64,000 nucleotides of DNA from contig NZ_CP041235.1 of the NCBI RefSeq assembly GCF_014905115.1, positions 248,001 through 312,000 of the forward strand. The letters are read 5' to 3'. The DNA is from Sulfurimonas sediminis (lineage in GTDB: Bacteria; Campylobacterota; Campylobacteria; Campylobacterales; Sulfurimonadaceae). Shown piece after piece: positions 17,770-27,906 of the stretch. Each line of letters starts with the position of its first letter. Position 1 is the first letter of the stretch. The notes under the pieces were generated by a model. The model was not told where the DNA came from and did no database searches. It worked only from the letters and a program-made list of their open reading frames with translations. Made by a program: the position numbers and the translations under genes.

Positions 17770-17833
17770 AGCTTACCCTAAAGGATGGGTTCCGAAAAGA
17801 CAGTCTCTCCGGAACCCGTACTTCAGTGCGGGC
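17770..17833. repeat. REP-like element 3: diverged inverted pair upstream of the DUF2279 gene
   Basis: Forward arm 17770-17793 has core CTTACCCTAAAGGATGGG, and reverse arm 17811-17833 has CCCGTACTTCAGTGCGGG. The forward core keeps the hairpin through A-T at the fourth pair, C-G at the sixth pair and G-T wobbles, although its sequence differs from the reverse arm. The spacer is 17 nt. Lies between the rnhB 3' end and the DUF2279 5' end. Confidence 0.82.
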
Positions 17834-17849
17834 CTTGTGTCTTGACAAA

Positions 17850-18398
17850 CTAACCTGTAGATTCCAGCGCTTTGATTTTATAACTTCTGCGATGAATATC
17901 ACAGTATCCATACTTTTTTATCATGGCTACATGTAATTTCGTTCCATAACCTTTGTGCTTTTCAAACTGATACTGGGGATATTTCTTGGCCTGTTCTAAA
18001 ATATCTCTGTCGTGTGTGACTTTTGCAAGGATGGATGCGGCACTTACTTCGGGGACTTTACCGTCAGCCTTTATCATAGTTGTCAGGTTTTGTACTCCAT
18101 AGCTTTGGTTGCCGTCAAACAGATACTCATCCGCTTCCAGATTTTTCATAATTTCAAGAAGCCCTTTTTTTAAACATGCGGATATCCCGTTGTTGTCTAT
18201 TTCCTGTGCAGAAAATTTGACGATATGGTAACTTGCATTTTTGATTATCAAGGTATAAAGAGCTTCACGCTTTTTGGCTGTCAGCTTTTTGGAATCATGT
18301 AATCCGTCAATGGTATTATGCAAAATACATCCGGACATGACCAAATCTCCCGCAAGAGGTCCGCGTCCGGCCTCATCTATACCGCACAGTATCTGCAT
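17850..18398 (-). CDS. rnhB: Ribonuclease HII
   Basis: 182 residues. The opening LCGIDEAGRGPLAG is the RNase HII DEAGRG active-site motif. LHDSKKLTAKKR, the DGN segment and the late SAASILAKVTHDRD carry the remaining conserved acidic and basic residues. The enzyme nicks RNA-DNA hybrids, including single ribonucleotides in DNA. The frame extends to 18485, but the ATG at 18398 overlaps the upstream stop as TGATG and puts the motif at the usual N-terminal distance. Confidence 0.95.
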   Translation of the reverse strand: MQILCGIDEAGRGPLAGDLVMSGCILHNTIDGLHDSKKLTAKKREALYTLIIKNASYHIVKFSAQEIDNNGISACLKKGLLEIMKNLEADEYLFDGNQSYGVQNLTTMIKADGKVPEVSAASILAKVTHDRDILEQAKKYPQYQFEKHKGYGTKLHVAMIKKYGYCDIHRRSYKIKALESTG

Positions 18399-18877
18399 CA
18401 GTTCATACTTGCCACGGCGAGCATTGTGGAAACCATATATAAAAAGAGGAGTGTGACGAAAAGTACATATACCCAGACAACCCATTGGTTGTAGCCACCG
18501 ACCTCTCTCATCGTTTCAATACGTTTTTGCGGATCTGAAATAGCATTTTCTATCTCGGCTTTTTTCTGTTTATACCCTTTGTATATAAAGTAGGTGGAAA
18601 AACAGCCTGCAAGTATGGCAACCAGAAGTCCGCCAAACGGTACGGCGCTAGCCAGGAGAGAGAGTATAAACAGAACCAGTGCGGGCAGATACTGTTTTCT
18701 GTAGAGTAAAAAGGCCCATCCGCCAAAAAAAGCCCACCAGCTCCAAACCCATTTCATTGTGTCAATACCGTTTATATTGAATTTTGAAAATGCCTGCTGA
18801 TACCAGAGTGTTTTTTCCGGTTTGTTGACAAAAGCTTCAATCATCGCTTTTTCATATTCGTCCTGAGTTGGCTGCAT
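18398..18877 (-). CDS. DUF2628-like small membrane protein
   Basis: 159 residues. Three or four hydrophobic segments (WSWWAFFGGWAFLLYRK, YLPALVLFILSLLASAV, LVAILAGCFSTYFIYKGY, VVWVYVLFVTLLFLYMVSTM) with the W-S-W-W-A-F-F-G-G-W-AF...YRK pattern of DUF2628 proteins. After the third segment comes YKQKKAEIENAISDPQKR. Function unknown. It overlaps rnhB by 1 nt (TGATG), so the two probably share an mRNA. Confidence 0.8.
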   Translation of the reverse strand: MQPTQDEYEKAMIEAFVNKPEKTLWYQQAFSKFNINGIDTMKWVWSWWAFFGGWAFLLYRKQYLPALVLFILSLLASAVPFGGLLVAILAGCFSTYFIYKGYKQKKAEIENAISDPQKRIETMREVGGYNQWVVWVYVLFVTLLFLYMVSTMLAVASMN

Positions 18878-18956
18878 AAACTTCCCTTCAATTTGCTTAA
18901 CGTATTATAATTAAATAAATCAATAATGTATAGGTTTGACGGGAGGATTTTTTTTA

Positions 18957-19011
18957 GTGCCGGCTGTTGGAACACTCTGCCACTCTCAGCCCACCCTGAA
19001 GGATGGGTTCC
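18957..19011. repeat. REP-like element 4: forward arm with conserved spacer and truncated partner
   Basis: AGTGCCGGCTGTTG (tail of a reverse arm) is followed by CTGCCACTCTCAG (the family spacer) and then the forward core CCCACCCTGAAGGATGGG at 18990-19007. The core keeps the hairpin with A-T at pair 4 and C-G at pair 6 and preserves the C-A mismatch at pair 5. Degenerate related sequence continues to about 19070. The remainder of the 237-bp gap shows no gene. Confidence 0.82.
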
Positions 19012-19114
19012 GGACAACAGTATTTCTTTGCTTCACCGGAATCGGTACTTTCTATGCTAAAGCATGACTTAGAAAAAAACTAAATTTTTTTCTGCAGTGC
19101 CGACTTTGTCCTTT

Positions 19115-20215
19115 TTAATCTCCGAGTGCCCAAATGTCAAATGGGATGATATCCACACTTGAGAGCGGATGCGCGATATTTCCTTCTTTGTTCATTGTTA
19201 TAACAGTGATTTTTCTGATTCCGTAGCTGAATATAAAGGCTTCAATACTTTCGAGTTTTTTAAACAAACGTCTTTCATCCACAAAAGGCTTGCAAAGAAT
19301 AATTTCATCATTTGCAGGGAGATAAAAATCGATGCCTTCTTCATAATAACACTCTCTAAAAGATTTCAAAAGCTCAAGATAGACCATGTTTTCAAAAAGT
19401 TTGGCAAAGTTTTTTTCAATACTTAAGGCACTTTTTAAAGAAGTGTCACACAGATAGACTTTTTTAGTAGCACGTGCATGATTATATTTTGGCAAAAGGT
19501 GAATATAGTTTTTTTCTACCAGAAGTGCAAAAGATTTGTAAAGTTTGTCTTTGGAAATTTTACGACTGTTTTTGAGTCTTTCATATAATGTATAGGCAGA
19601 AAGCTTTTGGGACATAAATTTTGCACATAAAATGAGAATATCAAATTCAATGTCGCTAAGAGCAAACTGTAAAATATTTTGCAGATAAACAATCCGCTCA
19701 TCGGGTGCTATTGTGTGCATGGAAGCAAAGCCTCCGAGTTGAAAAAAGTGGTTGAGCGCACTTGAGTCATATTTGTGCTCATACGCCAAAAACTCTTCAT
19801 AATCAAGCGGGTACAGCGTCAAAGGCTCTAAAAAATCAAAATCACAGGGAATTTCACTTGTAATAATCAACTGCGAAACATTCACAAATTTGATGCTTGG
19901 ATTGTAGTTATCCAAAACAAGCGTGTCAATTTTGTTGATATTGCAAAAAGAGGGGAGTGCAGCATTGAGTTTTTCGCTCTCTATGCGCACATCATTGCAG
20001 TTGATGTAAAGATAGGAGCTCTTTTTTAAAGACAAAAGATAGTTTTTGACCAAACGGGTTTTTCCGCTTTTGGTGATACCGCTGATTTGGTATGATCTGT
20101 CATCTATAAAAACTTTTCTTTGGATGTAACGCTCTACATGTAAGTCGGTTTTGTAAAGTTCTTCAAGTAGTATTTCCATAAATTTTCCAATTTTTAAACT
20201 CTCCAATTGTATCAT
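19115..20215 (-). CDS. AAA-type ATPase of unknown role
   Basis: 366 residues. Walker A-like GITKSGKTRLVKNYLL (near residue 46), Walker B-like KIDTLVLDNYN, and a sensor-like SQLIITSEIP fit the small ATPases paired with DUF4143-type C-terminal regions. The middle has a helical region suggestive of a winged helix (LYERLKNSRKISKDKLYKSF) and the C-terminus a mixed alpha/beta nuclease-like domain with no clear catalytic set. Single gene, divergent from the ribosomal operon. Substrate and partner unknown. Confidence 0.6.
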   Translation of the reverse strand: MIQLESLKIGKFMEILLEELYKTDLHVERYIQRKVFIDDRSYQISGITKSGKTRLVKNYLLSLKKSSYLYINCNDVRIESEKLNAALPSFCNINKIDTLVLDNYNPSIKFVNVSQLIITSEIPCDFDFLEPLTLYPLDYEEFLAYEHKYDSSALNHFFQLGGFASMHTIAPDERIVYLQNILQFALSDIEFDILILCAKFMSQKLSAYTLYERLKNSRKISKDKLYKSFALLVEKNYIHLLPKYNHARATKKVYLCDTSLKSALSIEKNFAKLFENMVYLELLKSFRECYYEEGIDFYLPANDEIILCKPFVDERRLFKKLESIEAFIFSYGIRKITVITMNKEGNIAHPLSSVDIIPFDIWALGD

Positions 20216-20271
20216 TTCCTTATTAAAAGGAAATAAATTATAAAGAAAAACGATTTTTGCCCCCTAAATCC

Positions 20272-20300
20272 TTGAATATTCAGAGCTCTTTGAGTATAAT
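20272..20300 (+). promoter_or_regulatory. Promoter of the S10 ribosomal operon
   Basis: TTGAAT at 20272-20277 and TATAAT at 20295-20300, spacer 17 nt, match a sigma-70 promoter. About 50 nt of leader follow before rpsJ, with an AGAAGGA ribosome site at 20344-20350. Confidence 0.75.
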
Positions 20301-20356
20301 TCCGTTCCCTTAAAATAGTTGGGCTAGGATCCAACGAGTTCTTTAGAAGGAAAAAC

Positions 20357-20668
20357 ATGGAAAAAATTCGTTTAAAATTGAAAGCTTACGATCATCGTGT
20401 ATTAGATAGATCAGTAGCGTCAATCGTAGAGGCTGTAAAGCGTACAGGTGCCGTAATTCGTGGTCCAATACCTTTGCCAACAAAAATTCGTAAATATACA
20501 GTATTGAAATCAGTTCACGTTAACAAAAAAGCGCGTGAGCAGTTTGAAATTCGTATGCACGCAAGAATGATCGACATCGTTTCTGCAACACCGGAAACAG
20601 TGGATTCATTAATGAAACTAGATCTTGCACCGGAAGTGGACGTTGAAGTTCGCTCTATGGACAAATAG
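20357..20668 (+). CDS. rpsJ: 30S ribosomal protein S10
   Basis: 103 residues, full length. [17 protein letters not shown] at the start and the [20 protein letters not shown] block are diagnostic. S10 joins the 30S head and, as NusE, takes part in antitermination. First gene of the S10 operon, preceded by a good ribosome-binding site and the promoter at 20272-20300. Confidence 0.99.
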   Translation: MEKIRLKLKAYDHRVLDRSVASIVEAVKRTGAVIRGPIPLPTKIRKYTVLKSVHVNKKAREQFEIRMHARMIDIVSATPETVDSLMKLDLAPEVDVEVRSMDK

Positions 20669-20676
20669 GAGTAATC

Positions 20677-21252
20677 GTGGAATATATTGTTGAAAAAATC
20701 GGTATGAGCCGTACTATCACAGTTCCGTCTAAACCAGTTACTCTTTTAAGAGTTTTAGATGCGAAAGTATGTGAAGTGAATGAAGGTACTGCTATTGTAG
20801 CTTACAACAGCGGTAAAAAAATGAATAAAGCAATAGAAGGTCAACAGAAGAAATACAACCTTCCGACTGAATTTAACCGTTTTGTTACATTAGAAGTAGC
20901 AAACACTGAAGCTGGTGATTTAGATTTAGCTCCATTAGCAGAAGCTAATACGCTAAAAACTACTTTCAACACAAAAGGTCGTGGTTTTTCAGGTGCAATG
21001 AAGCGTTGGAATTTCGGTGGTGGTCCTGCATCTCACGGTCACAGATTTGGTCGTAGAACAGGTTCTATCGGTAATGCTGAATGGCCAGGTCGTGTAATGA
21101 AGGGTAAAAAAATGCCTGGACAATACGGAAATACACAAAACAGTGTAAAAAATGAAATCGTTTCTTTCGATGCTGAAAACAAAATCATTGCGGTTTTAGG
21201 TTCAGTTTCAGGTGCTAACGGTTCTTTAGGTCGTGTAAAGGTAGCTAAATAA
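20677..21252 (+). CDS. rplC: 50S ribosomal protein L3
   Basis: 191 residues. The conserved loop [20 protein letters not shown] and the following [20 protein letters not shown] mark L3, which binds 23S rRNA near its 3' end and starts 50S assembly. It has a GTG start at 20677 in the ribosomal order, and its stop overlaps rplD by 1 nt (TAATG). Confidence 0.99.
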   Translation: MEYIVEKIGMSRTITVPSKPVTLLRVLDAKVCEVNEGTAIVAYNSGKKMNKAIEGQQKKYNLPTEFNRFVTLEVANTEAGDLDLAPLAEANTLKTTFNTKGRGFSGAMKRWNFGGGPASHGHRFGRRTGSIGNAEWPGRVMKGKKMPGQYGNTQNSVKNEIVSFDAENKIIAVLGSVSGANGSLGRVKVAK

Positions 21253-21866
21253 TGAGCGCAATCGTTTTAAATGAAAAAATGGAAAAAGCATCTGAGTTAG
21301 CATTGCCAGAGTCTTTCTCTGGAATTAACCCTCATAACCTTTACCTTTATGTAAAGTCTGCTCAGGCTGCACAACGTGCAAACACAGCGACGACTAAAGG
21401 TAGAAGTGAAGTACGCGGTGGTGGTAAAAAACCATGGGCTCAAAAAGGTGGCGGTCGTGCCCGTGCGGGTTCTCGTCGTTCTCCTATATTCGTAGGCGGT
21501 GGTAAAGCTTTTGGTTCTCAAAACAACCGTAACTACGATTTAAAAGTAAATAAAAAGCAGAAAAAACTTGCTTTAAATTTTGCTTTGAATGAGCATGCAC
21601 AAAATGGTACTCTTTTTATCGTTGACAGCATCTCTGTTGAGTCTGGTAAAACTAAAGATGCGGCAGCAATGTTCAAAGCTTTAGGTCAAAGAGATACACT
21701 TTTTGTTAAATCTTTATTAGATGAAAAAACATATTTGGCGTTTGAAAATCTACACCAGACATATGTTATTGAATCTAATGAGTTAAACGCATACTTAGCT
21801 GCCAACTATCGCTCAATCGTGATAGAAAAAGCTGTATGGGAAACTTTGACAAGTGAGGCTAAGTAA
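21252..21866 (+). CDS. rplD: 50S ribosomal protein L4
   Basis: 204 residues. The extended exit-tunnel loop [20 protein letters not shown] is diagnostic. L4 lines the peptide exit tunnel; in E. coli it also represses its own operon, which is not demonstrated here. Start and stop codons overlap both neighbours (TAATG at each end). Confidence 0.99.
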   Translation: MSAIVLNEKMEKASELALPESFSGINPHNLYLYVKSAQAAQRANTATTKGRSEVRGGGKKPWAQKGGGRARAGSRRSPIFVGGGKAFGSQNNRNYDLKVNKKQKKLALNFALNEHAQNGTLFIVDSISVESGKTKDAAAMFKALGQRDTLFVKSLLDEKTYLAFENLHQTYVIESNELNAYLAANYRSIVIEKAVWETLTSEAK

Positions 21867-22147
21867 TGGCTGATATTACAGATATTAAATCTATTTTATA
21901 TACAGAAAAGACTTTGGGTTTACAAGAAGATGGTGTTATTGTTGTTCAAACATCACCACGTATGACTAAAACAGGTCTTAAAGAGGTGTTCAGAGAGTAT
22001 TTCGGAATCATTCCGACAAAAATCAACTCTCTGAATCAAAGCGGAAAAGTAAAACGTTTCCGTGGTGTACAGGGGAAACAGAATGACTTTAAAAAGTTTT
22101 ATGTTACCTTACCTGAAGGTGCACAAATAGAAAGTTTGGCGGTATAA
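21866..22147 (+). CDS. rplW: 50S ribosomal protein L23
   Basis: 93 residues. The [10 protein letters not shown] opening and the [19 protein letters not shown] block are typical of L23, which sits at the tunnel exit and docks trigger factor and SRP. One nt separates its stop from rplB. Confidence 0.98.
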   Translation: MADITDIKSILYTEKTLGLQEDGVIVVQTSPRMTKTGLKEVFREYFGIIPTKINSLNQSGKVKRFRGVQGKQNDFKKFYVTLPEGAQIESLAV

Positions 22148-22148
22148 G

Positions 22149-22994
22149 ATGGCAATTAAAACTTATAGACCGATAACTCCGTCTCGTCGTTTTTATACGA
22201 ATGTAGACAGTTCAGATATCACTGCTAAAGCGAGTGTTCGTTCATTGCTTGTAAAACTTCCGACAACTGCCGGTCGTAACAACAATGGTCGTATCACTTC
22301 TCGTCACAAACAAGCTGGGGCGAAAAAGCTTTACCGTATTATTGATTTTAAAAGAAACAAGTTTGGTGTACCGGGTACAGTCTCTACTATTGAGTACGAT
22401 CCGTACCGTAACTGTCGTATCGCATTAATCACATATGCAGACGGTGAAAAAAGATACATCTTGCAACCAAAAGGTTTAAATGTTGGCGATACAGTTGAAG
22501 CTGCAGAGTCTGGTTTGGATGTCAAACCGGGTAATACAATGAAACTGCAAAACATTCCTGTCGGTACACTTGTTCACAATGTTGAGTTAAAAGTGGGCAA
22601 AGGCGGACAAATGGTTCGTTCAGCCGGAACTTCAGCTCAGATTATGGGTCGTGACGGAAAATATGTATCTTTGCGTATGCCTTCGTCAGAAATGCGTTTA
22701 GTGCTTGGTGAGTGTCTGGCTACTGTAGGAATCGTTGGAAATGAAGAATTTGCCAACATTGTTATAGCAAAAGCCGGTCGTCAACGTCACCTTGGTATTC
22801 GTCCACAGACTCGTGGTTCTGCTATGAACCCGATTGATCACCCGCATGGTGGTGGTGAAGGTAAAACGAACTCAGGTCGTCATCCGGTTACTCCTTGGGG
22901 TAAACCAACGAAGGGTGCTAAAACTCGTCGTAAGAAAGCTAGTGATAAGTTAATTATTACTCGCCGTAAACCAAATGCTAAAAGGGTAGGTTAA
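22149..22994 (+). CDS. rplB: 50S ribosomal protein L2
   Basis: 281 residues, full length. The peptidyl-transferase-proximal region [20 protein letters not shown] contains the conserved His of L2. The [19 protein letters not shown] tail is basic, as usual. L2 binds 23S rRNA and supports subunit joining. Confidence 0.99.
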   Translation: MAIKTYRPITPSRRFYTNVDSSDITAKASVRSLLVKLPTTAGRNNNGRITSRHKQAGAKKLYRIIDFKRNKFGVPGTVSTIEYDPYRNCRIALITYADGEKRYILQPKGLNVGDTVEAAESGLDVKPGNTMKLQNIPVGTLVHNVELKVGKGGQMVRSAGTSAQIMGRDGKYVSLRMPSSEMRLVLGECLATVGIVGNEEFANIVIAKAGRQRHLGIRPQTRGSAMNPIDHPHGGGEGKTNSGRHPVTPWGKPTKGAKTRRKKASDKLIITRRKPNAKRVG

Positions 22995-22996
22995 TA

Positions 22997-23272
22997 ATGG
23001 CTCGTTCAGTAAAAAAAGGTCCATTCGTAGATGATCATTTAATGAAAAAAGTGGAGGCTATGAAAGCCGAAGCAAAGAAAAAACCTATTAAGACCTGGTC
23101 AAGAAGATCTATGATTCTTCCTGACATGGTTGGTTTGACAATAAATGTTCACAATGGTCGCCAGTTCGTTCCTGTGTATGTTACAGAGAACCATATTGGT
23201 TATAAACTTGGTGAATTTGCACCAACTCGTACATTCAAGGGCCACAAGGGCTCTGTTCAGAAGAAGGGGTAG
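22997..23272 (+). CDS. rpsS: 30S ribosomal protein S19
   Basis: 91 residues. [33 protein letters not shown] and [20 protein letters not shown] are signature blocks. S19 is in the 30S head with S13. Two nt separate it from both neighbours. Confidence 0.99.
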   Translation: MARSVKKGPFVDDHLMKKVEAMKAEAKKKPIKTWSRRSMILPDMVGLTINVHNGRQFVPVYVTENHIGYKLGEFAPTRTFKGHKGSVQKKG

Positions 23273-23274
23273 TC

Positions 23275-23592
23275 ATGGCTAGAGCATTACTAAAATTTAT
23301 CCGTGTATCACCTATCAAATCTCGTCTTATTGCACGTGAAGTGCAGGGTATGAATGCTGAAGAGGCATTGGCAGCTTTAGAATTCACTCCAAACAAGGCG
23401 GCAAAAATTATCTCTAAAGTAATTGCGTCTGCAGTTGCAAACAGCGGTAGTGAAGCTGAAGATTGTGTAATTACATCATGTCGTGTTGACAATGGTCCAG
23501 TACTTAAACGTTTCCGTCCACGTGCTCGTGGTATGGCGTCTGGTATTCGTAAACCAACAGCACATATCTTAGTAGAAGTAGAGGGTAAATAG
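23275..23592 (+). CDS. rplV: 50S ribosomal protein L22
   Basis: 105 residues. [20 protein letters not shown] and [20 protein letters not shown] are diagnostic; the second is the beta-hairpin reaching into the exit tunnel, the usual macrolide-resistance site. One nt before rpsC. Confidence 0.99.
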   Translation: MARALLKFIRVSPIKSRLIAREVQGMNAEEALAALEFTPNKAAKIISKVIASAVANSGSEAEDCVITSCRVDNGPVLKRFRPRARGMASGIRKPTAHILVEVEGK

Positions 23593-23593
23593 T

Positions 23594-24310
23594 ATGGGTC
23601 AAAAAGTTAATCCTATTGGTTTACGTCTTGGAATCAACCGTAACTGGGAATCAAGATGGTTTCCTAACTTTAAAACAGCTCCTGCTGCTTTAGGTGAAGA
23701 TCACAAGATAAGAACATATTTGAAAAAAGAGCTTTACTATGCTGGTGTTTCCAACATCATCATTGAAAGAACAGTAAAAAGACTTCGTGTAACTATTGTT
23801 GCAGCGCGTCCTGGTATTATCATCGGGAAAAAAGGTGCGGATATAGAGAAGCTGAAAACTGCTGTACAAAAACTTGTCGGTAAAGCAATATCAATCAATA
23901 TCAAAGAAGAGAAAAAAGCACAGACTTCGGCACAACTTGTCGCTGAGAATGTTGCTACTCAGTTAGAGCGTCGTGTTGCATTCCGTAGAGCTATGAAAAA
24001 AGTTATGCAGGGTGCGCAGCGTTCTGGTGCAAAAGGTATCAAAGTTGCAGTTGCAGGTCGTTTGGGCGGTGCTGAAATGGCAAGAACTGAATGGTATTTG
24101 GAAGGACGTGTTCCTCTTCATACTCTTCGTGCAAAAATTGATTACGGTTTTGCCGAGGCACATACTACATACGGTATTATCGGTGTTAAAGTATGGATCT
24201 TCAAAGGTGAGGTACTGACTAAAGGTATTCCTGCAGAAGCCAAAGAAGAGAAAAAAGAGCGTCGTGGTAGAAAACCAGCCAGACGTGAAAATAGTGAAAA
24301 GGCTGAATAA
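23594..24310 (+). CDS. rpsC: 30S ribosomal protein S3
   Basis: 238 residues. [20 protein letters not shown] at the start, a KH type II loop [14 protein letters not shown] near residue 76 and a C-terminal domain with [10 protein letters not shown] and [15 protein letters not shown]. The last 25 residues are a Lys/Glu/Arg-rich tail ([15 protein letters not shown]). S3 forms the mRNA entry site with S4 and S5. Confidence 0.99.
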   Translation: MGQKVNPIGLRLGINRNWESRWFPNFKTAPAALGEDHKIRTYLKKELYYAGVSNIIIERTVKRLRVTIVAARPGIIIGKKGADIEKLKTAVQKLVGKAISINIKEEKKAQTSAQLVAENVATQLERRVAFRRAMKKVMQGAQRSGAKGIKVAVAGRLGGAEMARTEWYLEGRVPLHTLRAKIDYGFAEAHTTYGIIGVKVWIFKGEVLTKGIPAEAKEEKKERRGRKPARRENSEKAE

Positions 24311-24312
24311 TC

Positions 24313-24738
24313 ATGTTAATGCCAAAAAGAACAAAATATCGTAAAGTAATGAAAGGACGTAACCGCGGTTACGCTCGTTCCGGTTATAAATTATCTTTTG
24401 GTGACATCGCATTTAAAGCGGTAGAAGCCGGTCGTATCAACTCTCGTCAGATTGAGTCGGCTCGTATTTCTGCAACACGTCACATTAAAAGACAAGGTAA
24501 GATTTGGATTCGTGTGTTCCCTGCCAAGCCGTTAACTGCAAAACCTCTTGAAACTCGTATGGGTAAAGGTAAGGGTGCAGTGGATCAGTGGGTAATGAAC
24601 ATTAAACCAGGTCGTATAATCTTTGAAATGGGTGGTGTACCTGAAGAGATTGCTCGTGAAGCATTAACTCTTGCTATGCACAAACTTCCATTCAAATGTA
24701 AAATTGTTACTGCGGAGATGAACAATGAAATATTCTGA
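24313..24738 (+). CDS. rplP: 50S ribosomal protein L16
   Basis: 141 residues starting [20 protein letters not shown], the common L16 N-terminus; an ATG two codons later is the alternative. [20 protein letters not shown] is a conserved block. L16 organises the tRNA acceptor-arm region of the 50S. The 3' end overlaps rpmC by 14 nt. Confidence 0.98.
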   Translation: MLMPKRTKYRKVMKGRNRGYARSGYKLSFGDIAFKAVEAGRINSRQIESARISATRHIKRQGKIWIRVFPAKPLTAKPLETRMGKGKGAVDQWVMNIKPGRIIFEMGGVPEEIAREALTLAMHKLPFKCKIVTAEMNNEIF

Positions 24739-24913
24739 TTTAGCAGATAAAAATGCAGCAGAGCTTCAGGCGATGCTCAAAGAGAAAAAAACAGAACTGT
24801 TTACTTTAAAAATTAAACAAAAAATGATGCAATTACAAAATACTAGCGAACTTCGTGTTGCTAAAAAAGATATTGCTAGAATCAATACTGCACTTGCTGC
24901 AGTAGCAAAGTAG
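24725..24913 (+). CDS. rpmC: 50S ribosomal protein L29
   Basis: 62 residues, two long helices. Middle [20 protein letters not shown] and the final [14 protein letters not shown] are typical of L29. Begins within the rplP 3' end, which implies coupled translation. Confidence 0.97.
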   Translation: MKYSDLADKNAAELQAMLKEKKTELFTLKIKQKMMQLQNTSELRVAKKDIARINTALAAVAK

Positions 24914-24922
24914 GGGCGGGCG

Positions 24923-25168
24923 ATGGCTAATAAGCGTGAAATTCAAGGTAACGTAATTAAAATTGCAGGCGATAAAACAGTAACTGTACTGGTTGAGCGT
25001 CGTGTAATGCATCCTCGTTACCATAAAGTTGTAAAACGTTTCAAAAAGTACCTGGTACATGATGAGCGTAATGAAGTAAAAGTAGGAGACGAGATTATTG
25101 CAATCGAGTGTCGTCCGCTTTCTAAGACTAAATCTTTTAGACTTAAATCAGTTGTAAAAGGAGCGTAG
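24923..25168 (+). CDS. rpsQ: 30S ribosomal protein S17
   Basis: 81 residues. [20 protein letters not shown] and [19 protein letters not shown] are the OB-fold signatures of S17, a primary 16S rRNA binder. Confidence 0.98.
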   Translation: MANKREIQGNVIKIAGDKTVTVLVERRVMHPRYHKVVKRFKKYLVHDERNEVKVGDEIIAIECRPLSKTKSFRLKSVVKGA

Positions 25169-25172
25169 TAGT

Positions 25173-25541
25173 ATGATACAAGGTTTTACTCGTTTAAATG
25201 TAGCTGATAATACAGGTGCTAAAGAGATTATGTGTATTAAGGTACTTGGCGGTTCCAAGCGTCGTTATGCATCAGTGGGTGACGTTATCGTTGCTTCTGT
25301 AAAAAAAGCGATTCCGACTGCCAAAGTTAAAAAAGGTAAAGTTGTAAAAGCTGTTGTTGTAAGAACTCATAAAGAAGTCCAACGTGAAAACGGTTCTTTA
25401 ATCCGTTTTGATGACAATGCGGCAGTTATACTTGATGACAAGAGAGAACCTATCGGTACTCGTATTTTCGGACCAATCGGTCGTGAAGTACGTTACGCAG
25501 GATTCATGAAAATTGTATCTCTTGCTCCGGAGGTTGTGTAA
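25173..25541 (+). CDS. rplN: 50S ribosomal protein L14
   Basis: 122 residues. [20 protein letters not shown] and [20 protein letters not shown] are diagnostic. L14 lies at the subunit interface and binds L19 and RsfS. Its stop overlaps rplX (TAATG). Confidence 0.99.
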   Translation: MIQGFTRLNVADNTGAKEIMCIKVLGGSKRRYASVGDVIVASVKKAIPTAKVKKGKVVKAVVVRTHKEVQRENGSLIRFDDNAAVILDDKREPIGTRIFGPIGREVRYAGFMKIVSLAPEVV

Positions 25542-25771
25542 TGGCAAAATTTAACTTTAAAAAAGGCGATATGGTAGAAATTATCGCGGGCGATGACAAA
25601 GGTACAAAAGCAGCTGTACTTGCGGTATTTCCTAAGAAAAACAAGGTAATCGTTGAGGGTTGTAAAATAGCGAAAAAAGCTATCAAACCAACTGAAGAGA
25701 ATACAAAAGGCGGGCATATCAAAAAAGAGATGCCAATCGATGTTTCAAACGTACGCAAAGTGGAGGCATAA
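25541..25771 (+). CDS. rplX: 50S ribosomal protein L24
   Basis: 76 residues, shorter than the approximately 105 of E. coli. The KOW motif [20 protein letters not shown] is present; the usual C-terminal extension is reduced, as in many Campylobacterota. L24 starts 50S assembly at the 5' end of 23S rRNA. Confidence 0.97.
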   Translation: MAKFNFKKGDMVEIIAGDDKGTKAAVLAVFPKKNKVIVEGCKIAKKAIKPTEENTKGGHIKKEMPIDVSNVRKVEA

Positions 25772-25774
25772 CAG

Positions 25775-26320
25775 ATGGCTCGTTTAAAAGAAAAATATTT
25801 AGCGCTTAAGCCGGAAATTCAAGCAGCTTTAGATATCAAAAATGTAATGCAGATTCCTGAATTTGACAAAATTGTTATCTCTGTCGGTGCTGGTTTTGCT
25901 ATGAAAGATAACAAACTCATTAAAAACATTGAAGATACTATCACTACTATAGCCGGTCAAAAAGCTTCTACTGTAATTGCTAAGAAATCTGTTGCAGGTT
26001 TTAAAGTACGTGAAGGTATGCCTGTAGGTGTGCGTGTAACACTTCGTGGTGAAAATATGTATAACTTCTTCGATCGCCTTGTTTCTATCGCACTTCCTCG
26101 TGTGAAAGATTTCCGTGGTGTTCCGAGAAATGGTTTTGACGGTCGTGGTAACTATAACTTCGGTCTTCAGGAACAACTTATTTTCCCTGAAATCAGCTAT
26201 GATTCAATCATGCAGATTCACGGTATGAATATTACTATAGTAACATCTGCAGATTCAGACAAGGCGGCATTTACTCTTTTAGAGAAAATGGGAATGCCTT
26301 TTAGTAAAGGGAGCAACTAA
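25775..26320 (+). CDS. rplE: 50S ribosomal protein L5
   Basis: 181 residues. [35 protein letters not shown] and [19 protein letters not shown] are family blocks. L5 binds 5S rRNA and contacts P-site tRNA. Overlaps the S14 gene by 1 nt (TAATG). Confidence 0.99.
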   Translation: MARLKEKYLALKPEIQAALDIKNVMQIPEFDKIVISVGAGFAMKDNKLIKNIEDTITTIAGQKASTVIAKKSVAGFKVREGMPVGVRVTLRGENMYNFFDRLVSIALPRVKDFRGVPRNGFDGRGNYNFGLQEQLIFPEISYDSIMQIHGMNITIVTSADSDKAAFTLLEKMGMPFSKGSN

Positions 26321-26505
26321 TGGCTAAGAAGTCAATGATAGCTAAAGCAAAACGTACTCCAAAGTTTAAGGTACGTGGTTATACACGTTGTCAGATTTGT
26401 GGTCGTCCACACTCTGTACTGAGAGATTTTGGAATTTGTCGTATCTGTTTTAGAAAAATGGCAAATGAAGGTTTAATACCAGGTGTTAGAAAGTCTAGTT
26501 GGTAA
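26320..26505 (+). CDS. rpsZ: 30S ribosomal protein S14, zinc-binding type
   Basis: 61 residues, the short S14 form. Two pairs, CQIC and CRIC, in [20 protein letters not shown] form a zinc ribbon, unlike the long non-zinc S14. The [10 protein letters not shown] start and [10 protein letters not shown] end are typical. Followed by a 78-nt gap, the longest in the operon. Confidence 0.98.
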   Translation: MAKKSMIAKAKRTPKFKVRGYTRCQICGRPHSVLRDFGICRICFRKMANEGLIPGVRKSSW

Positions 26506-26512
26506 ACATTTA

Positions 26513-26537
26513 CTGACTGGAAACTGCTAGCAGTCAG
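26513..26537 (+). other. Hairpin in the rpsZ-rpsH gap
   Basis: CTGACTG at 26513-26519 pairs with CAGTCAG at 26531-26537. An alternative is the perfect 12-bp palindrome ACTGCTAGCAGT at 26523-26534. There is no T-run, so it is more likely a processing or regulatory hairpin than a terminator. Low confidence in function. Confidence 0.4.
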
Positions 26538-26583
26538 CAGTTATTTTGTGTCAATGAAATAACTACAAACAAGGAAAATATAA

Positions 26584-26982
26584 ATGGCAATTAATGATTT
26601 AGTATCAGATGCGTTGACGCGTATTCGTAATGCCGGTATGAGAAGATTACCGGTTACTACTTTGGTACACTCTAAAAGTGTAGAAGCAGTAGCAAATATC
26701 TTAGTAGATAAAGGTTACATAGAGTCTTGTAATGTAATCGAAGACGGTGTGAAAAAAACTATCAAAGTTGTACTGAAGTACGGTGAAGATGGAAAATCTG
26801 TAATCAATGAAATGAAAAGAGTTTCAAAGCCTGGTAGACGTGTCTACAAAGGTAAAGAAGATATTAAACGTTTTAAAAACGGTTACGGAACTATTATTGT
26901 AAGTACATCACATGGCGTACTACCAAATGACAAAGCGTATGAGCTTGGCATTGGTGGTGAAGTTATGTGTACGGTATGGTAG
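26584..26982 (+). CDS. rpsH: 30S ribosomal protein S8
   Basis: 132 residues. [20 protein letters not shown] at the start and [29 protein letters not shown] near the end are diagnostic. S8 organises the central domain of 16S rRNA; in E. coli it also regulates the spc operon. Confidence 0.99.
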   Translation: MAINDLVSDALTRIRNAGMRRLPVTTLVHSKSVEAVANILVDKGYIESCNVIEDGVKKTIKVVLKYGEDGKSVINEMKRVSKPGRRVYKGKEDIKRFKNGYGTIIVSTSHGVLPNDKAYELGIGGEVMCTVW

Positions 26983-26991
26983 GAGTATAGC

Positions 26992-27528
26992 ATGTCAAGA
27001 ATTGGAAAAAATCCTGTAGAGTTTCCTAGTGACATCACTGTTACTGCAAATGGAAATGTTATAACTTTTGCCAAAGGCAAAAACAGTGTTGATTTAGATA
27101 CAAAAGGATATGTTACTTTCACAATCGAAGGTAATGTTTTAACTTTTAAAAATCTTTCAGACTCTCGTGAGCATAGAGCTTTCTGGGGAACTTTTAGAGC
27201 ATTGGCTCAAAATATCGTGACAGGTTTAACTACCGGTTATGAGAAAAAACTTGAAATTAACGGTGTTGGTTACAGAGCGGCTGTTAAAGGAAAAGTTTTA
27301 AATCTTCAACTTGGTTTTTCTCATGATATCAATTATGAGTTACCTGAAGGTTTGGAAGCAAGTGTTGAAAAGAATGTGATTACTCTTAAAAGCCATGATA
27401 AACAAATGTTGGGTCAGGCAGCTGCAGAGATTAGATCATTCCGTCCACCAGAGCCTTACAAAGGTAAAGGTGTTAAATACATAGATGAGCATATCGTGCG
27501 TAAAGCCGGTAAAACTGCTAAGAAATAA
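26992..27528 (+). CDS. rplF: 50S ribosomal protein L6
   Basis: 178 residues. [17 protein letters not shown] start and the C-terminal [20 protein letters not shown] are diagnostic. L6 lies near the sarcin-ricin loop and the factor-binding site. Confidence 0.99.
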   Translation: MSRIGKNPVEFPSDITVTANGNVITFAKGKNSVDLDTKGYVTFTIEGNVLTFKNLSDSREHRAFWGTFRALAQNIVTGLTTGYEKKLEINGVGYRAAVKGKVLNLQLGFSHDINYELPEGLEASVEKNVITLKSHDKQMLGQAAAEIRSFRPPEPYKGKGVKYIDEHIVRKAGKTAKK

Positions 27529-27541
27529 GGGAGGAAGATAG

Positions 27542-27898
27542 ATGAATGCTAAAGTATTAAAAAGCAAAATTGCGAATCGTTTAAAACGTAAGCGTCGTAT
27601 CCGTGCAAAAATATCTGGTAGTGCTGAACTTCCTCGTGTTTCTGTATTTAAATCAAACCGTTACTTAAGTGTACAGGCGATTGATGATGCAACTGCAACA
27701 ACAATTTGTTCACTACACTCAAAGGCTACTGGTCACAAAGCTAATAAAGAAGGTGCTGCTGCACTGGGTGAGGCATTCGCACGCAAACTCAAAGAAGCAA
27801 ACATCTCTGAGATTGTATTTGACCGTAATGGTTACCAATATCACGGCGTAATTGCTGCATTTGGTGACGCAATTCGTGCAAACGAAATCAAGTTCTAG
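27542..27898 (+). CDS. rplR: 50S ribosomal protein L18
   Basis: 118 residues. [37 protein letters not shown] and [20 protein letters not shown] are family blocks. L18 binds 5S rRNA with L5 and L25. Confidence 0.99.
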   Translation: MNAKVLKSKIANRLKRKRRIRAKISGSAELPRVSVFKSNRYLSVQAIDDATATTICSLHSKATGHKANKEGAAALGEAFARKLKEANISEIVFDRNGYQYHGVIAAFGDAIRANEIKF

Positions 27899-27906
27899 GA
27901 GCACAG

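Noticed and set aside
18399-18485. Longer rnhB start at 18485
   Set aside because: It runs into the upstream DUF2628 gene; the ATG at 18398 forms a TGATG overlap and matches family length.
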